Shown: positions 20,301 to 30,287 of the stretch, in pieces | How the letters are laid out: the number at the start of each line of letters is the position of its first letter | Numbering within the stretch: the first letter of the stretch is position 1 | NCBI GenBank assembly: GCA_013368375.1 | Contig: JAACJP010000028.1 | Coordinates: 496,001 to 560,000 of the forward strand | DNA from: Tricholomella constricta | Lineage: Eukaryota > Basidiomycota > Agaricomycetes > Agaricales > Lyophyllaceae | Direction of reading: 5' to 3' | Length of the DNA: 64,000 nt | Made by a program: the position numbers and the translations under genes | The notes under the pieces: model-generated | Database searches by the model: none | What the model was told of the DNA's origin: nothing | Seen by the model: the letters and a program-made list of their open reading frames with translations, nothing else

Positions 20301-20951
20301 TACCCCCTACATTGGTCTGTGTAGTCATTCCAGCTGAGGAGTCTGTGTAGTGTGTAGCCTGCGCATACTGGTTTTGGGAGTAACTATACTGGTTCGACAC
20401 GCGCGCGACTTGTTGAGGGTCCTGCTGATACGCCTGTTGTTGCTGGGGTGGCTGATACGCGGCGACACGCTGCTGGTGGTGAGTCGGCTGCTGATGCATA
20501 GATTGCTGCTGATGCTGATGCTGTTGGTGCTGGCCGCCATATGAAGCATCGATCCACTGCTGATACTGGGATTGGCTGTCCCCTTGCCCTTGCCCTTGAG
20601 CCAGAGCCTCTGGATCGTAGAATGTTGAGGTAGGCCCAATCATCAGCGATGAAGCGGTCACGGAAGATGGGGCAGCAGGATGAACCGTTTTACTGGATCC
20701 ACTTTGTGAAACGACGTTGGTGGAAGGAGGCAGGAACCAGGGGTTTGTCGAGTTCACGTTGTCCGTGAATTGACTCTGAGAAGACGCAAACGAGGCTTGG
20801 GCTGTTGGACAGGCAAGGTCAGCAGTATGAAGCTTCCAAATGAGCCTTACTGACGATGAGGGACGGTTGAGGAAGTTGGACGCGGACGAGGGTTTCTATC
20901 CGCGGTCGGTTTGGGGTCACCGGTGGTAGCTCTTCCTTGTGATGGCAGCAT
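14374..20951 (-). CDS. Zn2Cys6 fungal transcription factor with Gln-rich N-terminus
   Basis: One large minus-strand gene. A 10-codon first exon (20921-20951) joins a 1.3-kb exon (19490-20801) that encodes a Gln/His/Ser-rich activation-type region ending in a basic KASAKRKRPNPG stretch. The binuclear zinc cluster follows around residue 450, split over two small exons (18520-18553 and 18037-18137): CTHCKKLK plus MKCDFPKGDNTCKRCRSGGHPC gives the six cysteines. After it come RKPRTAPN and the linker/coiled coil KREYLLAQIRQKDAIIESLLKQ (17565-17631), an acidic segment, and the fungal_trans regulatory domain (for example LHQVSTTK, FNLDRSTATQFGKPS, MQALKNPAWWENMMMPGFSW). The TAA stop is at 14374. It should bind CGG-type DNA elements in the nucleus; targets cannot be read from sequence. 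The introns around the zinc cluster are 936, 382 and 405 bp, far above the local norm. The first exon is the least certain part. Confidence 0.85.
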
Positions 20952-23654
20952 GATTTTACTGGATAAGAAAACAAACCAGAGATGAGTATAACAGGCAGCC
21001 AGGTGCCCTTCAATCACCATCTTTCTCACCTGGTATCAAATAATATCGGGGGTTCGCTGGGGCCGATGGGTGCTGACGATGGCAGGAAGGGAGTAAGCCA
21101 ATACTCTCTGAGTTCTTGTCAGTTACTCAGTAGCAGTGGATCTATCCGATATCTTCTTTGTAGAGCCTTTCGGGTCAAAGAACCCTTCGCTGCCTAGGGG
21201 TACAGGAAGACCGTTACGTACTAGCGCGTTTCACTTGGGCTGCGATTAGAAAGTTTGTAATGATAGCCAATTAGGCCGCATTGCAATGCTATAATTGGGC
21301 GGAAATGAAATGTTTTTCCTTGAACTTGTCCTCCACTGGCACGCGGCGGGGTAACGTTTGGTTTGGGCGGAGATCGGAATCAACGCCGAACTTCAGCGAA
21401 ATTCTAAGTTAACAGGAGCGTAAACAATATTTCCAAGCATACCATGTGCTCAGACGTCCAAGTAACCCGGACCATCAACGGCCGTCGCTTTCCTAGCCAT
21501 CTAGGCGCGCCGACGTTGCCTTCCTTGTCTACCCCTTATGATATTTATTTATTTCAGCCTGCCCCGCCGACAGACATAACCGTACGTGTCCGACAGCGAA
21601 AATGGCCCGGCTCCATCACCTCCCTTGTTCCCTTCTCGTCCCCTCCCCATTCCCCCTCCTACCCGTGTGTTCATATTTCCCCACCCAGTCTTCTTACCAA
21701 TTAATTTCCGATTGCCTTAAATACGTCGATCCCGACTCGGACTTCCACCAATCGTCTGCGACCTGCAGGAGGAATCCACATGGTGCTGTCGCCTCGACGC
21801 TTTGATAATGACGCCCTCTGATGCTTCGGGACACACTGGGGAACAGCTTCTACTTATTCATCCCCTCACGTGTGCGCCAGAACCACGCGATAAGGAGATC
21901 TCCTGCTCCGGGCTGCTTGTGAATCGCCCTCGTACCTCGGAGAAGCAAGCTCATTGACGCTTCAAAAACACACGAATAATGTGCCAGACACGCCTAGGCA
22001 CGGTCTTCCGGACTGTCACCCTTCTCTGTGTTCCTCCAGGGTGCAGGACGGCTGCGAAGTCTTGCTGCGGTTAACAGTATTGTATCAGAACTAACAGAGA
22101 CAGGATGCGTGGCACACTTCCTGGACGAACTTGGCACCTCCCGCGAAGGTAACTGAAATAGAGGTGCTTGGGGCCACCAGTACAAAAGCCAAAGCCAAAA
22201 GCCCACTCTCAGAATCGCCAGTGATCTGTTTGGCACGTAATCAAGACTGAGGGGAAGGGTCTAGTTTCCCATTTCACAGAATACCCGCTGTGAATGTCGC
22301 CGGTCAATCAGGTCGCCCTATGTGGCTTCGACTTTACCCCAATGCCTCTGGAAGTAAGTAATTAACGTGCTCGGCGAGAAATCGGCCTCCTAAGTTATGG
22401 TGCGTATGCATCACCATTTCGGTGGCGGGGTAATGGGTCCTCATGCCGATTTTCAACTTCCGGAATTGAATCGATGTTTTTCCTTATATTTTAAGTTCCT
22501 GAAGCTCAACAAAGGGGCGGGGTAGATGAGATTGGAGTTTAGGATAATAAAATTAGGCTGGGATATGCAAGGCACAGATTAAAATACTCGTCGCCGAAAA
22601 TCCGGACCGGACGTGGTCGTCAGTGCGATCACGTGACTTCCAACTTCAACAGCTTGGAAGTTTGAACTTTTTAACATCGCTTCCCCTTTGTTCATGATAA
22701 GCTACACACGAGTCGCACGTTCACCTTCAAGCCCGAGCGATTTACTCTCGCAATTATCCCACAACTTGGCATCTCCTGGCAGGGACCATGCAGAATCGAC
22801 CTTCTGAACCTCCAGGCAACGGACTTCTAGCTCTCAACGCGCAGTCTGTACTTCATTCCTGAGGCCTAAACGTTTGAACGCTTATCGGCGCGATCAAAGG
22901 CCCGACTTTAGGTCAACCCCAGGTCCATCAAACATGTCTTCGCCCATCCATTTCTCTCACCGTGAGATCGTTGGTCTGACTACAGGAAACTCGCGATCGA
23001 CCGACCTCAATATTTCCTCGCCTTTTATGTCAATGGAATGACCTGTCGGATAGTGATACGAGGCCTTCGGGCTTGATGAGTGACTGACTACTGGGCGCTG
23101 TTCCGATCATTGACAGTTTGCGCTTCTCTTGTTCATGCAAAGTCGCTCCATGGTCACTTATGCTTATGCCACTGCGCGCCGTGCCATAACATGTCAGAAG
23201 AAGTTTGCGTGTTTTTGACGTGTCGAGCTTTTTTGTCTTGTTCCGGTTCCGGCGGTTCCCAAGCCTTGACAGTATTTGATTCGCGTCTCGCGATATCGAT
23301 TGATATTCTGGGTCGGCAATGTTTTGTGGTATCGCATATTACTCGTGTCGGGGAACACGCGGCAAACGCCAAACATCAGCTGTTCTCCAGGTGGCTTCAA
23401 AAATCTCCATACGATCCAAGCGGACGGGATAACTCTCAACAAACGAAGGGCAATCTATCTGTGCAGCCGCAGGGCGAAATATCTCATCTCACTGCGCTGG
23501 TCGCCCTTTTTGTGAGTCATACAATATTCCTGCTAATAGATACGCAAAGCAAACTTTCCACAGTACAACTACAGATCCAAAATAAATACTCCATATAAAT
23601 ACCCAAAACTGCCTGCCTGCGCAGCGTTGGCCAATAGGCGATCAACGCCTCACT
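20952..23654. other. Gene-free interval of 2.7 kb (regulatory region of the transcription factor)
   Basis: No supported gene. Frames of up to 172 codons occur (23080-23598 plus) but resemble nothing and lack exon structure. It contains E-box type sequences, including ATCACGTGAC near 22630 directly followed by a short inverted repeat (CTTCCAA and TTGGAAG). A long upstream region is common for fungal regulators. Confidence 0.5.
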
Positions 23655-25289
23655 TCACACTCTCCACGGCGCCCTCTTCGCTGTGGCTCCGGCCTTCGTC
23701 CCACTGGAACTAGAGGACGATGTGGGAGATTTCAGCGATAATACTGACATCGTCCGGTTCCGCACCGCCAGCGGCCGCCCGGAGTGATTGCATGTCCGCG
23801 TCGCAATGGCTATGTTTGCGCTGAGCGCGGATGCGGATTTCGCCTGGTCGATTAGGAGGGGCTTCAAGGTAAAAGCGGCGTCGTCACCGATCATGGTAGA
23901 TGTGCTCGATGAACGGGAATGCAGGGGACCCCTTGACGGCGTTGGTGCATCATGGCTTACGCATCGCCTTCTCTGCGGAATTCCCTCTACTGCAACCTTC
24001 GTCCCTCTCCGAATGGAGCCTCCGGAAGATACGCAGGTGCTTGATGAGGAGAGCTCGGACAACGTGTCCAGTTCGACGTCCGTCACTTCATCGTCATGAT
24101 CACCACTCGAGAAATAATCCGCATCATTCAACGTCACCTCGTCCTCCAAATATCCCGCAAGCTTCTCCTCCAGCGCGTTCATCCGCTGCCTTCCCTCCCT
24201 CAAACTCTCGACCAAGGACTCTTCCATCGCATTCGCCACCTCCTGCTCGACCCACCCCGCCTGCCTCGCCAATTTGAGCCTTTCAACCTCACCCACAACC
24301 CTCCTGTAATCCTTCATCCACTCCTCGTGGATCTCCTGCACCTCCCTTTCATGCTCGCCCTTGGCATCCCTCACCTCCCGCTTCGCCTGTTGCACCTCCC
24401 CAATCAAATCCTTCACAAACTCCTCCACCATCCTATCCTTCTGCACATCCTGCACCATGCGCTTCGCGGCCCTCGTCACAGCCGCCATCCGTGCGCGCTC
24501 CACCCTCTCCTTCTCCGCCACCAGCGCCGCCGTCTCGCGCTCCAGGCGCCAGATGCGGTTGTGGAGAAGCAGCTGGGTGCAGAAGGTGGTGAAGGCGGCG
24601 GAGGCGCGGGCCTTGGAGGCGGAGGCGAGGGAGGTGTGTAGGGCTTTGAGCTCCTTCTCTTGCTTCCAGATCTGGTTCGTGAGGAGGAGGCGCTCGCAGA
24701 ATGCGGAGAAGGCGCAGCTTGGCCCCGGGGATGAAATCGAGGCTGGGCCCGCATTGGACTGGGGTTCGGAGGGGCTTGTGGTGCGCTCATGGAGGTTCTT
24801 TGTGTTGATGGGGTCTGTGAAGGGGCGGGAGTGGGGGCGTCGTCTGGAGGTGAGCCGCTTGCGCTCGGAGGCGAGACGCGTGCGCCGCGCCTTTTCGCTG
24901 TGGAGCTGCCGCTCGATGGCTTGGACGTCGGCGAGGATGCTGCGAGTTTTGTGGACGAATTGTGTAAGCGACTGGCATTCGGGTGGCGGGAGATCGGCGA
25001 TAGGGGATTCTGCGACGATGGAGGTAGGCGTGGGCGTGGGTTCTTGTGCGCGCCGTCGGAATAAGGTGATGGTAGCGTCGACGGCAAGAAAGACGACAGA
25101 CGCGGTGAGTATGATGGGGAGGGACGGGATCGATCCGACAGGGAGGGATCCGGATCCGGAGTGGCTCTTTGTTGGATCATGCGTCTCGAGGTAGAGCATC
25201 GCCATTTGATGTGTGTGGCTAGAAAAAATGTTAGGGGAGGAAGGCCAGAGAGGCGAGTGTGGGGGAGAATGTTGCGGGGTGCTTGACAC
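23655..25289 (-). CDS. Coiled-coil protein with one membrane segment, function unknown
   Basis: A single-exon frame of 544 codons. After a Ser/Pro-rich start it has one hydrophobic segment (LPIILTASVVFLAVDATITL, about residues 54-73) followed by basic RRR, suggesting a single-pass membrane anchor. Residues of about 115-370 are rich in Glu, Lys and Arg with repeated heptad-like patterns (LHSEKARRTRLASERKRLTS, LERETAALVAEKERVERARM, EEFVKDLIGEVQQAKREVRD), so a long coiled coil is likely. The last 130 residues are Ser/Thr-rich and low in complexity. A TTTTTTCTAG acceptor-like site precedes ATG 25205 (MAMLYLETHD), so translation may really start there. No family was recognised. Confidence 0.65.
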   Translation of the reverse strand: MSSTPQHSPPHSPLWPSSPNIFSSHTHQMAMLYLETHDPTKSHSGSGSLPVGSIPSLPIILTASVVFLAVDATITLFRRRAQEPTPTPTSIVAESPIADLPPPECQSLTQFVHKTRSILADVQAIERQLHSEKARRTRLASERKRLTSRRRPHSRPFTDPINTKNLHERTTSPSEPQSNAGPASISSPGPSCAFSAFCERLLLTNQIWKQEKELKALHTSLASASKARASAAFTTFCTQLLLHNRIWRLERETAALVAEKERVERARMAAVTRAAKRMVQDVQKDRMVEEFVKDLIGEVQQAKREVRDAKGEHEREVQEIHEEWMKDYRRVVGEVERLKLARQAGWVEQEVANAMEESLVESLREGRQRMNALEEKLAGYLEDEVTLNDADYFSSGDHDDEVTDVELDTLSELSSSSTCVSSGGSIRRGTKVAVEGIPQRRRCVSHDAPTPSRGPLHSRSSSTSTMIGDDAAFTLKPLLIDQAKSASALSANIAIATRTCNHSGRPLAVRNRTMSVLSLKSPTSSSSSSGTKAGATAKRAPWRV

Positions 25290-25574
25290 CTTGAATTACT
25301 TGTGCCCTTGTCCCAATTATGAACGGGCGGCAACGAGGCTGCCTCGAGTAAAACGACAGCATCTAACATCACAATTATCGCACCCCCAATCTATGAAGCG
25401 TGCTTGTTTCAAGACGAACATGCTCTTTCCATGAGGCAGCCTTCAATCATGAGCGTCTCGTCTCGTAAGCAGATAAGATCATGCTCCAGGAGTGTGACAT
25501 AATAAGCGAGTCACAAAATTTCATGATCGTGCTCCATTTTGTTACGACCACCACGGCCAGGCTCGTTTCCGACC

Positions 25575-25878
25575 ATGGGTGCCTACTACGACGAGATTGA
25601 GATTGAGGATATGGTGTGGGATGCGGAGAAGGGGGTCTTCCACTATCCGTGCCCGTGTGGAGACCGCTTCGAGATCTCGCGCGCGCAGCTTGCTGAATAC
25701 GAGGACATCGCGACGTGCCCGAGCTGCAGCCTCGTGATAAGAGTTATATATGACCCGGTGCGTTGTGCGATATTCAGTGATCTGGGGGACGTGAGCCAGG
25801 ATACTGAGACTGACGGTGTTGGGCTTGCAGCTGGACTTTGAGGATGACCCGGACGAAGAGGAGGAGGGAGAGGCGTAA
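25575..25878 (+). CDS. DPH3: Diphthamide biosynthesis protein 3 (CSL zinc finger)
   Basis: DPH3 (KTI11) is a small electron carrier that keeps the DPH1-DPH2 iron-sulfur cluster reduced in diphthamide synthesis and also supports Elongator-dependent tRNA modification. Exons 25575-25757 and 25831-25878 give 76 residues, close to the usual 82. The CSL zinc finger is complete: CPCGDRF and CPSCSL with the conserved DMVWD and YPCPCG context. The second exon codes for an acidic end ([15 protein letters not shown]) and stops at TAA. Remarkably the same frame stays open for another 42 codons to a TGA at 26005-26007 and still looks like protein (see findings). DPH2, its pathway partner, lies 19 kb away. 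Confidence 0.93.
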
Positions 25879-26007
25879 AGCAGCGAGGAAGAGGAGGAGG
25901 AGGAGAAGGACTCTGAGAACGAGGAACATCAGGCGTTCGAGGATGCAATGGAGAAGCTCACCATCGGCGAGGATGCGGCTCCTCGGGCGGTTGCTGCCGT
26001 CGCCTGA
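25879..26007 (+). other. In-frame acidic extension after the DPH3 stop codon
   Basis: After the TAA the frame continues with a Ser/Glu-rich run and then AFEDAMEKLTIGEDAAPRAV before a TGA. The base composition and amino-acid pattern continue the acidic tail of DPH3. It is either a former C-terminus cut off by a recent nonsense change, a readthrough extension, or 3' untranslated sequence that looks coding by chance. Confidence 0.55.
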
Positions 26008-26620
26008 GGTACGGTGGATCAGCGTGTGTGTAAATTCGATATTTCTGTAACAGAAGGTGCGTATCTGTTTTAAATAATACAAAACAACCTCAGTAACGAG
26101 TGATTTCATAGATCTGAAAAGGTGGTATACCGCCGCACATTCGATGATTGCTCATCAAGCCTCCAGCGGCCCGCCCTGATGGGCCCTTGCTGCTGCCAAG
26201 ACTCGTCCGCCCCCTATTGAAACTTGTGGTTTCGTATCACAATAGGAACTCCGAGCATATAGATGGCTATGTGTATAGCTGTACATTCAGCGCGTCGACG
26301 TTGACGTTTATACTGAGCTCCGATACCTTTCGATCCCGAGATTCGTAGAGGTGTGGTTCTACATGTTCAACTTTTATCACTTACTTTTGTACCAACTACC
26401 GCCACTACTCTTATACAATTTCAATCGCTATAAAGAAAGTCATATGTAAACTGTATATTACGTCTTCAAAACTGCAATCCAAGATCTAAGGAGGTGTGTC
26501 AGCGCCGGCCCGCGGAAGCCGGGGATCTCGGTTTGTCAGTTACCTCATTCCCGCCAATTGCCTCCTTTAAGTATTTACCAGGTGCATAGCATGCGCTTGT
26601 CATTGTAATCGCTGACCCCC
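26008..26620. other. Intergenic region DPH3 / carrier gene
   Basis: About 610 bp, fairly AT-rich in its middle. No gene, tRNA or repeat seen. It contains the promoter of the following carrier-like gene. Confidence 0.5.
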
Positions 26621-28047
26621 ATGTCTACAGGAGGAGTTCACCAGGCCGCCATCAACGATGAGCGACAGCCGCTCCTCGTTCCCACTGCACTTGACGAGAA
26701 TGGCGAAGAGCTTGGAGTCAAGCCCGAGCCTCGCAAACGCGGTTGGAAAACGATAACAAGCTATGTCTTGCTTAGTATCGCCGGCGCTGTGCTTCTGAGT
26801 TTCTTCATCAAGGGATTCATCGATGCTGACGATGTCGAGGTGTGTTGGTCTGGTGAATCAGAGGAAATACTCACATGCTGATTCATTAAAGTTCGACCTT
26901 GGGAAGGCCTTGAAGGCGGCTCTCGGTGGAGGACTCAGCGGCGCAGCCGGTATGTTTATTTTTTGCCTACGACTTTCCAACTTGAAGCTAAACATATGAT
27001 CTTTCTAGCCATGGTTCTACAAGTTCTTTCGCTAATGGTAGGCAACCCCACCCCTTTTCATGGATACTACGAACATTGCTGAACCATATTTCCAGCCCTT
27101 GCGCACCGTCATGAACTACCAATACCGCTACGGCACCACTACCACGCAAGCCATCAACACCCTCTACGCCGACGGCGGCTGGACGCGGTACTACCAAGGC
27201 CTCTCTGCCGCACTCGTCCAGGGCCCTGTCGCACGCTTTGGCGACACCGCCGCCAACGCCGGCATCCTCGCTCTCCTGCAGTCCAACTCGTATCTTAAAC
27301 ACCTCCCCGCGCTCGTCAAGACTATCTTTGCGTCCCTTGCGGCTGCGGCGTTCAGGATGGTGTTGACCCCGATCGATACGGTGAAGACGACGCTGCAGAC
27401 GCAGGGTGCGAGAGGACTTGAGATTCTGAAGCAGAGGGTATGTGCTATGTTCGTTCGGGCATGTCTGCAGTACGCTTATCGGAGCTGTGCGCGCGTAGAT
27501 CAAGAGATACGGCATCGGCACAATGTGGTACGGTGCATTCGCCACTGCTGCCGCGACCTTTGTCGGCCATTATCCCGTAAGTGGATGACTTACTATCTCC
27601 TGTGTGTTCTCAGTTTGTTTACGTGGCGACGCAGTGGTTCGGAACGTATAACTACCTCGACGAAAATCTCCCGCTCGCACATACCGTGATGCAGAAGCTG
27701 TTTCGCCGCGCCTTCATTGGTTTCGTTGCATCCGTCATATCTGATACTACTTCGAACTCCCTCCGCGTTGTCAAGACGTACCGGCAGGTCAACGAGACGC
27801 GCATCGGGTACTTCGATGCTGCGCGTGCAGTCATCGCTGCCGATGGCGTGAAGGGCTTGTTCGGGCGTGGATTGAAGACGCGTATCCTGACCAACGGTCT
27901 TCAAGGCCTGATGTTCTCCGTTCTTTGGAAATTCTTCTTGGATCTGTGAGTTTACTCTCCCCCCCACCTTTCTTCTTCATCTGTAATGTTGGCATATCTT
28001 ATTGATCGATCCAATACAATTTCAGATGGAACGAAAAGACGCAATAG
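26621..28047 (+). CDS. Mitochondrial-carrier-type membrane protein
   Basis: Exons 26621-26839, 26892-26949, 27009-27037, 27096-27437 and 27499-27576 keep phase, followed by an exon that ends in GLMFSVLWKFFLDL and a short last exon (28026-28047) ending WNEKTQ. The N-terminus has an extra hydrophobic segment (SYVLLSIAGAVLLSFFIKGF), then carrier-like elements: ALGGGLSGAAAMVLQVLSLM, MPLRTVMNYQYRYG, LTPIDTVKTTLQTQG (a Px[DE]xx[KR] carrier signature), IGTMWYGAFATAAATFVGHY, and FGRGLKTRILTNGLQGLMF. The signatures are partly diverged, so this belongs to the unusual carrier-like branch found widely in fungi rather than to a known transporter subfamily; the substrate is unknown. The end of intron 5 is ambiguous (two in-frame acceptors, the later giving YP-WFGTYNYL). 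Confidence 0.82.
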
Positions 28048-28097
28048 AGGCATGCATGCATATGTAGAAGACACCAATAATCCTTTCCCCTCCCCCA

Positions 28098-28130
28098 GTC
28101 GTGTCGTGTCGTGTCGTGTCGTGTCATGTC
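28098..28130 (+). repeat. Pentamer microsatellite (GTCGT)n
   Basis: Six near-perfect tandem copies of the pentamer GTCGT lie between the convergent carrier and F-box genes, decaying on the right side. Confidence 0.85.
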
Positions 28131-28218
28131 TTGTATCATCATATCGTGTCCTCTCTGGTCCTACTAGGAAATGAAGGATACGAGTCAAATAGACTCTGTC
28201 AGTACACTATCACAGTAG

Positions 28219-29679
28219 TTACCGACGGTGTTTGTTATACCTTGCAGACATATACTCGAGCCCGTCTTCGAGCGGCACGTCCGTGCTGCCGATGATGATC
28301 GTCATACCGGCCTGCGCGAGCACCTCGAGCCGGCGCATGATCTCCTCATCGTATTCGTCGTTCGCACCTACCTCGACCCTCCTGAGCCGTGTCGGGACTG
28401 TACATCCATCGTCCCCGCCCTCTTCCTTGCCCTCCTCCTCGCCATCCTCTTCCCCCGGACCCGCCGCATCCGAGTCGCTCCAGCGCGATTCCAGGAGCTC
28501 CACAAATGCCAGATTCAACGCATCCGGGAGCGTGATCTCCAGCGTCTCCAGCCTCGGTGCCAACAGCTTCTTCCGGGTCTGCTTCTTCACCGGCGACGAC
28601 GTCCGCGGGCACAGGCAGGGCGGGCGCCACGTCAGGCGCTCCAGCAACACGTCCGACGCCATCGTGAACATCGACGAGGACAGCACTGCCAGGTGCTTCA
28701 GCGCGGGGAGCAGCTCGAGCACGGCGAGCACGTCGCCCTCGGCCAGGGCCGTTTTGCGGAGGTAGAGGGACTCGAGGGCGTCGACGCGGGCGAGGAAGGG
28801 GAGGAGGGACGCGCCGAAGGGCCAGGTGACGTTGCAGATGCGCAGGGAGTGCAGATGCGGGGCGGTGAGGCATGTGAAGAGCGCGCGGGCTTGGACGGAG
28901 GTGTTCCATTCTGGCGCGAGGACGGCGAGGTCGAGGAGGTGAATGTGGCGGAGGGGGAGGGGTGGGCGGGCTGGGACGAGATCGCGGTCGTTGGCGTCGG
29001 AACAGATGAAGGAGCCGCTGGCGAGGCGGGGGGCGCGCCGGAGGATGTCGAGCGCGTCGTCGACGGTGACGGTCATTATGGGGATGTGGGAGAGGTGGGC
29101 CCAGGGGAAGGAGAAGGTGTAGGGATGGAGGTTGACGCACTCGAGTGAGCGGAGGTTGGGTGCGGTGGAGAAGGCGTCTATGACGGCGTCGGTGAGGGGT
29201 GGGGGCTCATGCGTGCCGAGGCTTAGCTCGGCGAGAAGGGGGAGATTTCCCTGGATGGGTGAGAGGGAGCGGTAGGCGGTGTTTGGGAGGAAGAAATACA
29301 TGCTGTGCCAGTGGTGAGAGTGCTGTACGAGAATGTCGAGGACCGGATGTGACATGAAGAACGGCGGGTCGTTCCACATGATATATATCTTCAGTGGGCA
29401 CGCCCCGGAACGCGCTAGCCAGGTCGAGACAAGAGCTGTCTGATATGTAGCATTAGGTGTAATGCTGAGGTACAGCCGCGACCACAGGAATCGGGTGCCT
29501 ATAGCGATGGTACGCCATGAACGGCAGACCTTGGTCAAGAGAAGTGGTACATGTATTGTATTGGCCGGGGTCAGGCTGCCGTCTATATCTGTGCAGTGAA
29601 GAAAGACTTTGGACAGAATTTCGGTAGGCAAAGCAGGGGTCCCTGAAAGAGAAGCAGCAGATGCTTCCAGATTGTTCAT
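28219..29679 (-). CDS. F-box protein with leucine-rich repeats (F-box gene 1)
   Basis: A single-exon 486-residue protein. The N-terminal F-box is clear: LPTEILSKVFLHC, then VCRSWRTIAIGTRFLWSRLY. The rest has the irregular leucine-rich pattern of the many Agaricomycete F-box proteins (LAELSLGTHEPP, LRSLECVNLHPY, LRHIHLLDLAVLAPEW, LHSLRICNVTW, ALESLYLRKTALAE). F-box proteins recruit targets to SCF ubiquitin ligases; this family is large and its targets are unknown. An acidic GEEDGEEEGKEEGGDDG segment lies near the C-terminus. Large antisense frames over this GC-rich gene are shadows. Confidence 0.85.
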   Translation of the reverse strand: MNNLEASAASLSGTPALPTEILSKVFLHCTDIDGSLTPANTIHVPLLLTKVCRSWRTIAIGTRFLWSRLYLSITPNATYQTALVSTWLARSGACPLKIYIMWNDPPFFMSHPVLDILVQHSHHWHSMYFFLPNTAYRSLSPIQGNLPLLAELSLGTHEPPPLTDAVIDAFSTAPNLRSLECVNLHPYTFSFPWAHLSHIPIMTVTVDDALDILRRAPRLASGSFICSDANDRDLVPARPPLPLRHIHLLDLAVLAPEWNTSVQARALFTCLTAPHLHSLRICNVTWPFGASLLPFLARVDALESLYLRKTALAEGDVLAVLELLPALKHLAVLSSSMFTMASDVLLERLTWRPPCLCPRTSSPVKKQTRKKLLAPRLETLEITLPDALNLAFVELLESRWSDSDAAGPGEEDGEEEGKEEGGDDGCTVPTRLRRVEVGANDEYDEEIMRRLEVLAQAGMTIIIGSTDVPLEDGLEYMSARYNKHRR

Positions 29680-30287
29680 GACGGGAAAACTATGGATTCG
29701 CGGTGTTCAAGAACGCGTCGATCAGGGAGATCGGGCATAAACAGAAAATTTGAGTCAGACAAGGAGGGCTTGTGCAGGTGCAGAGACTCACAGATGTTGC
29801 GATGATCTGCTGATCAGAAGGACCTGTAAATCGTTAGCGATGGTGGCAATTTCTGCAGATTCCAATCGAGAGGAACGGTTTTGCCACTTCAAGAATCAAT
29901 CCGATCACAACATGATCGGCCCGTGCTTGCCAACGCCATTGCGATAAAACAAAGATCTAATGCCGCCGCACATCATGTGCAAGCAAATCCTCGCAACCGT
30001 TGGCATTATGCGTTCCAACTCCCTCTGCCTTCACCCGGCCTCAAGAGCTCAAGCTTCGAGCCCAGTAATTTGGAGAATCTGTTTACTTTCTAAACATTTG
30101 CGCAAGAACAAGAAGTGCGCTCGCACCGTTGCCGGCCCGACGCTTCCACATGCACTGCCGACCTCGCCTGTTCGAAGACGCGAAGCCATCATATGACATT
30201 TTATCATGATGAACTGCCACATATATAAGAACTGCATAGAATTCCAGGATTTAGACTGTTAATAGGGAATTCAATATTGTCCTAACA
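29680..30287. other. Divergent intergenic region F-box 1 / GH43
   Basis: About 610 bp with promoters on both sides. No gene or structural RNA was recognised. Confidence 0.5.

Noticed and set aside
23080..23598. 172-codon plus-strand frame
   Set aside because: Composition is not protein-like, there is no recognisable motif, and it sits in the long upstream region of the transcription factor.
24361..25194. 277-codon plus-strand frame opposite the coiled-coil gene
   Set aside because: Shadow frame; the opposite strand shows the heptad pattern and a complete single exon.
28228..29148. Long plus-strand frame antisense to F-box gene 1
   Set aside because: It is a shadow of a GC-rich coding strand, dominated by Gly/Glu/Arg runs; the minus-strand frame has the F-box.
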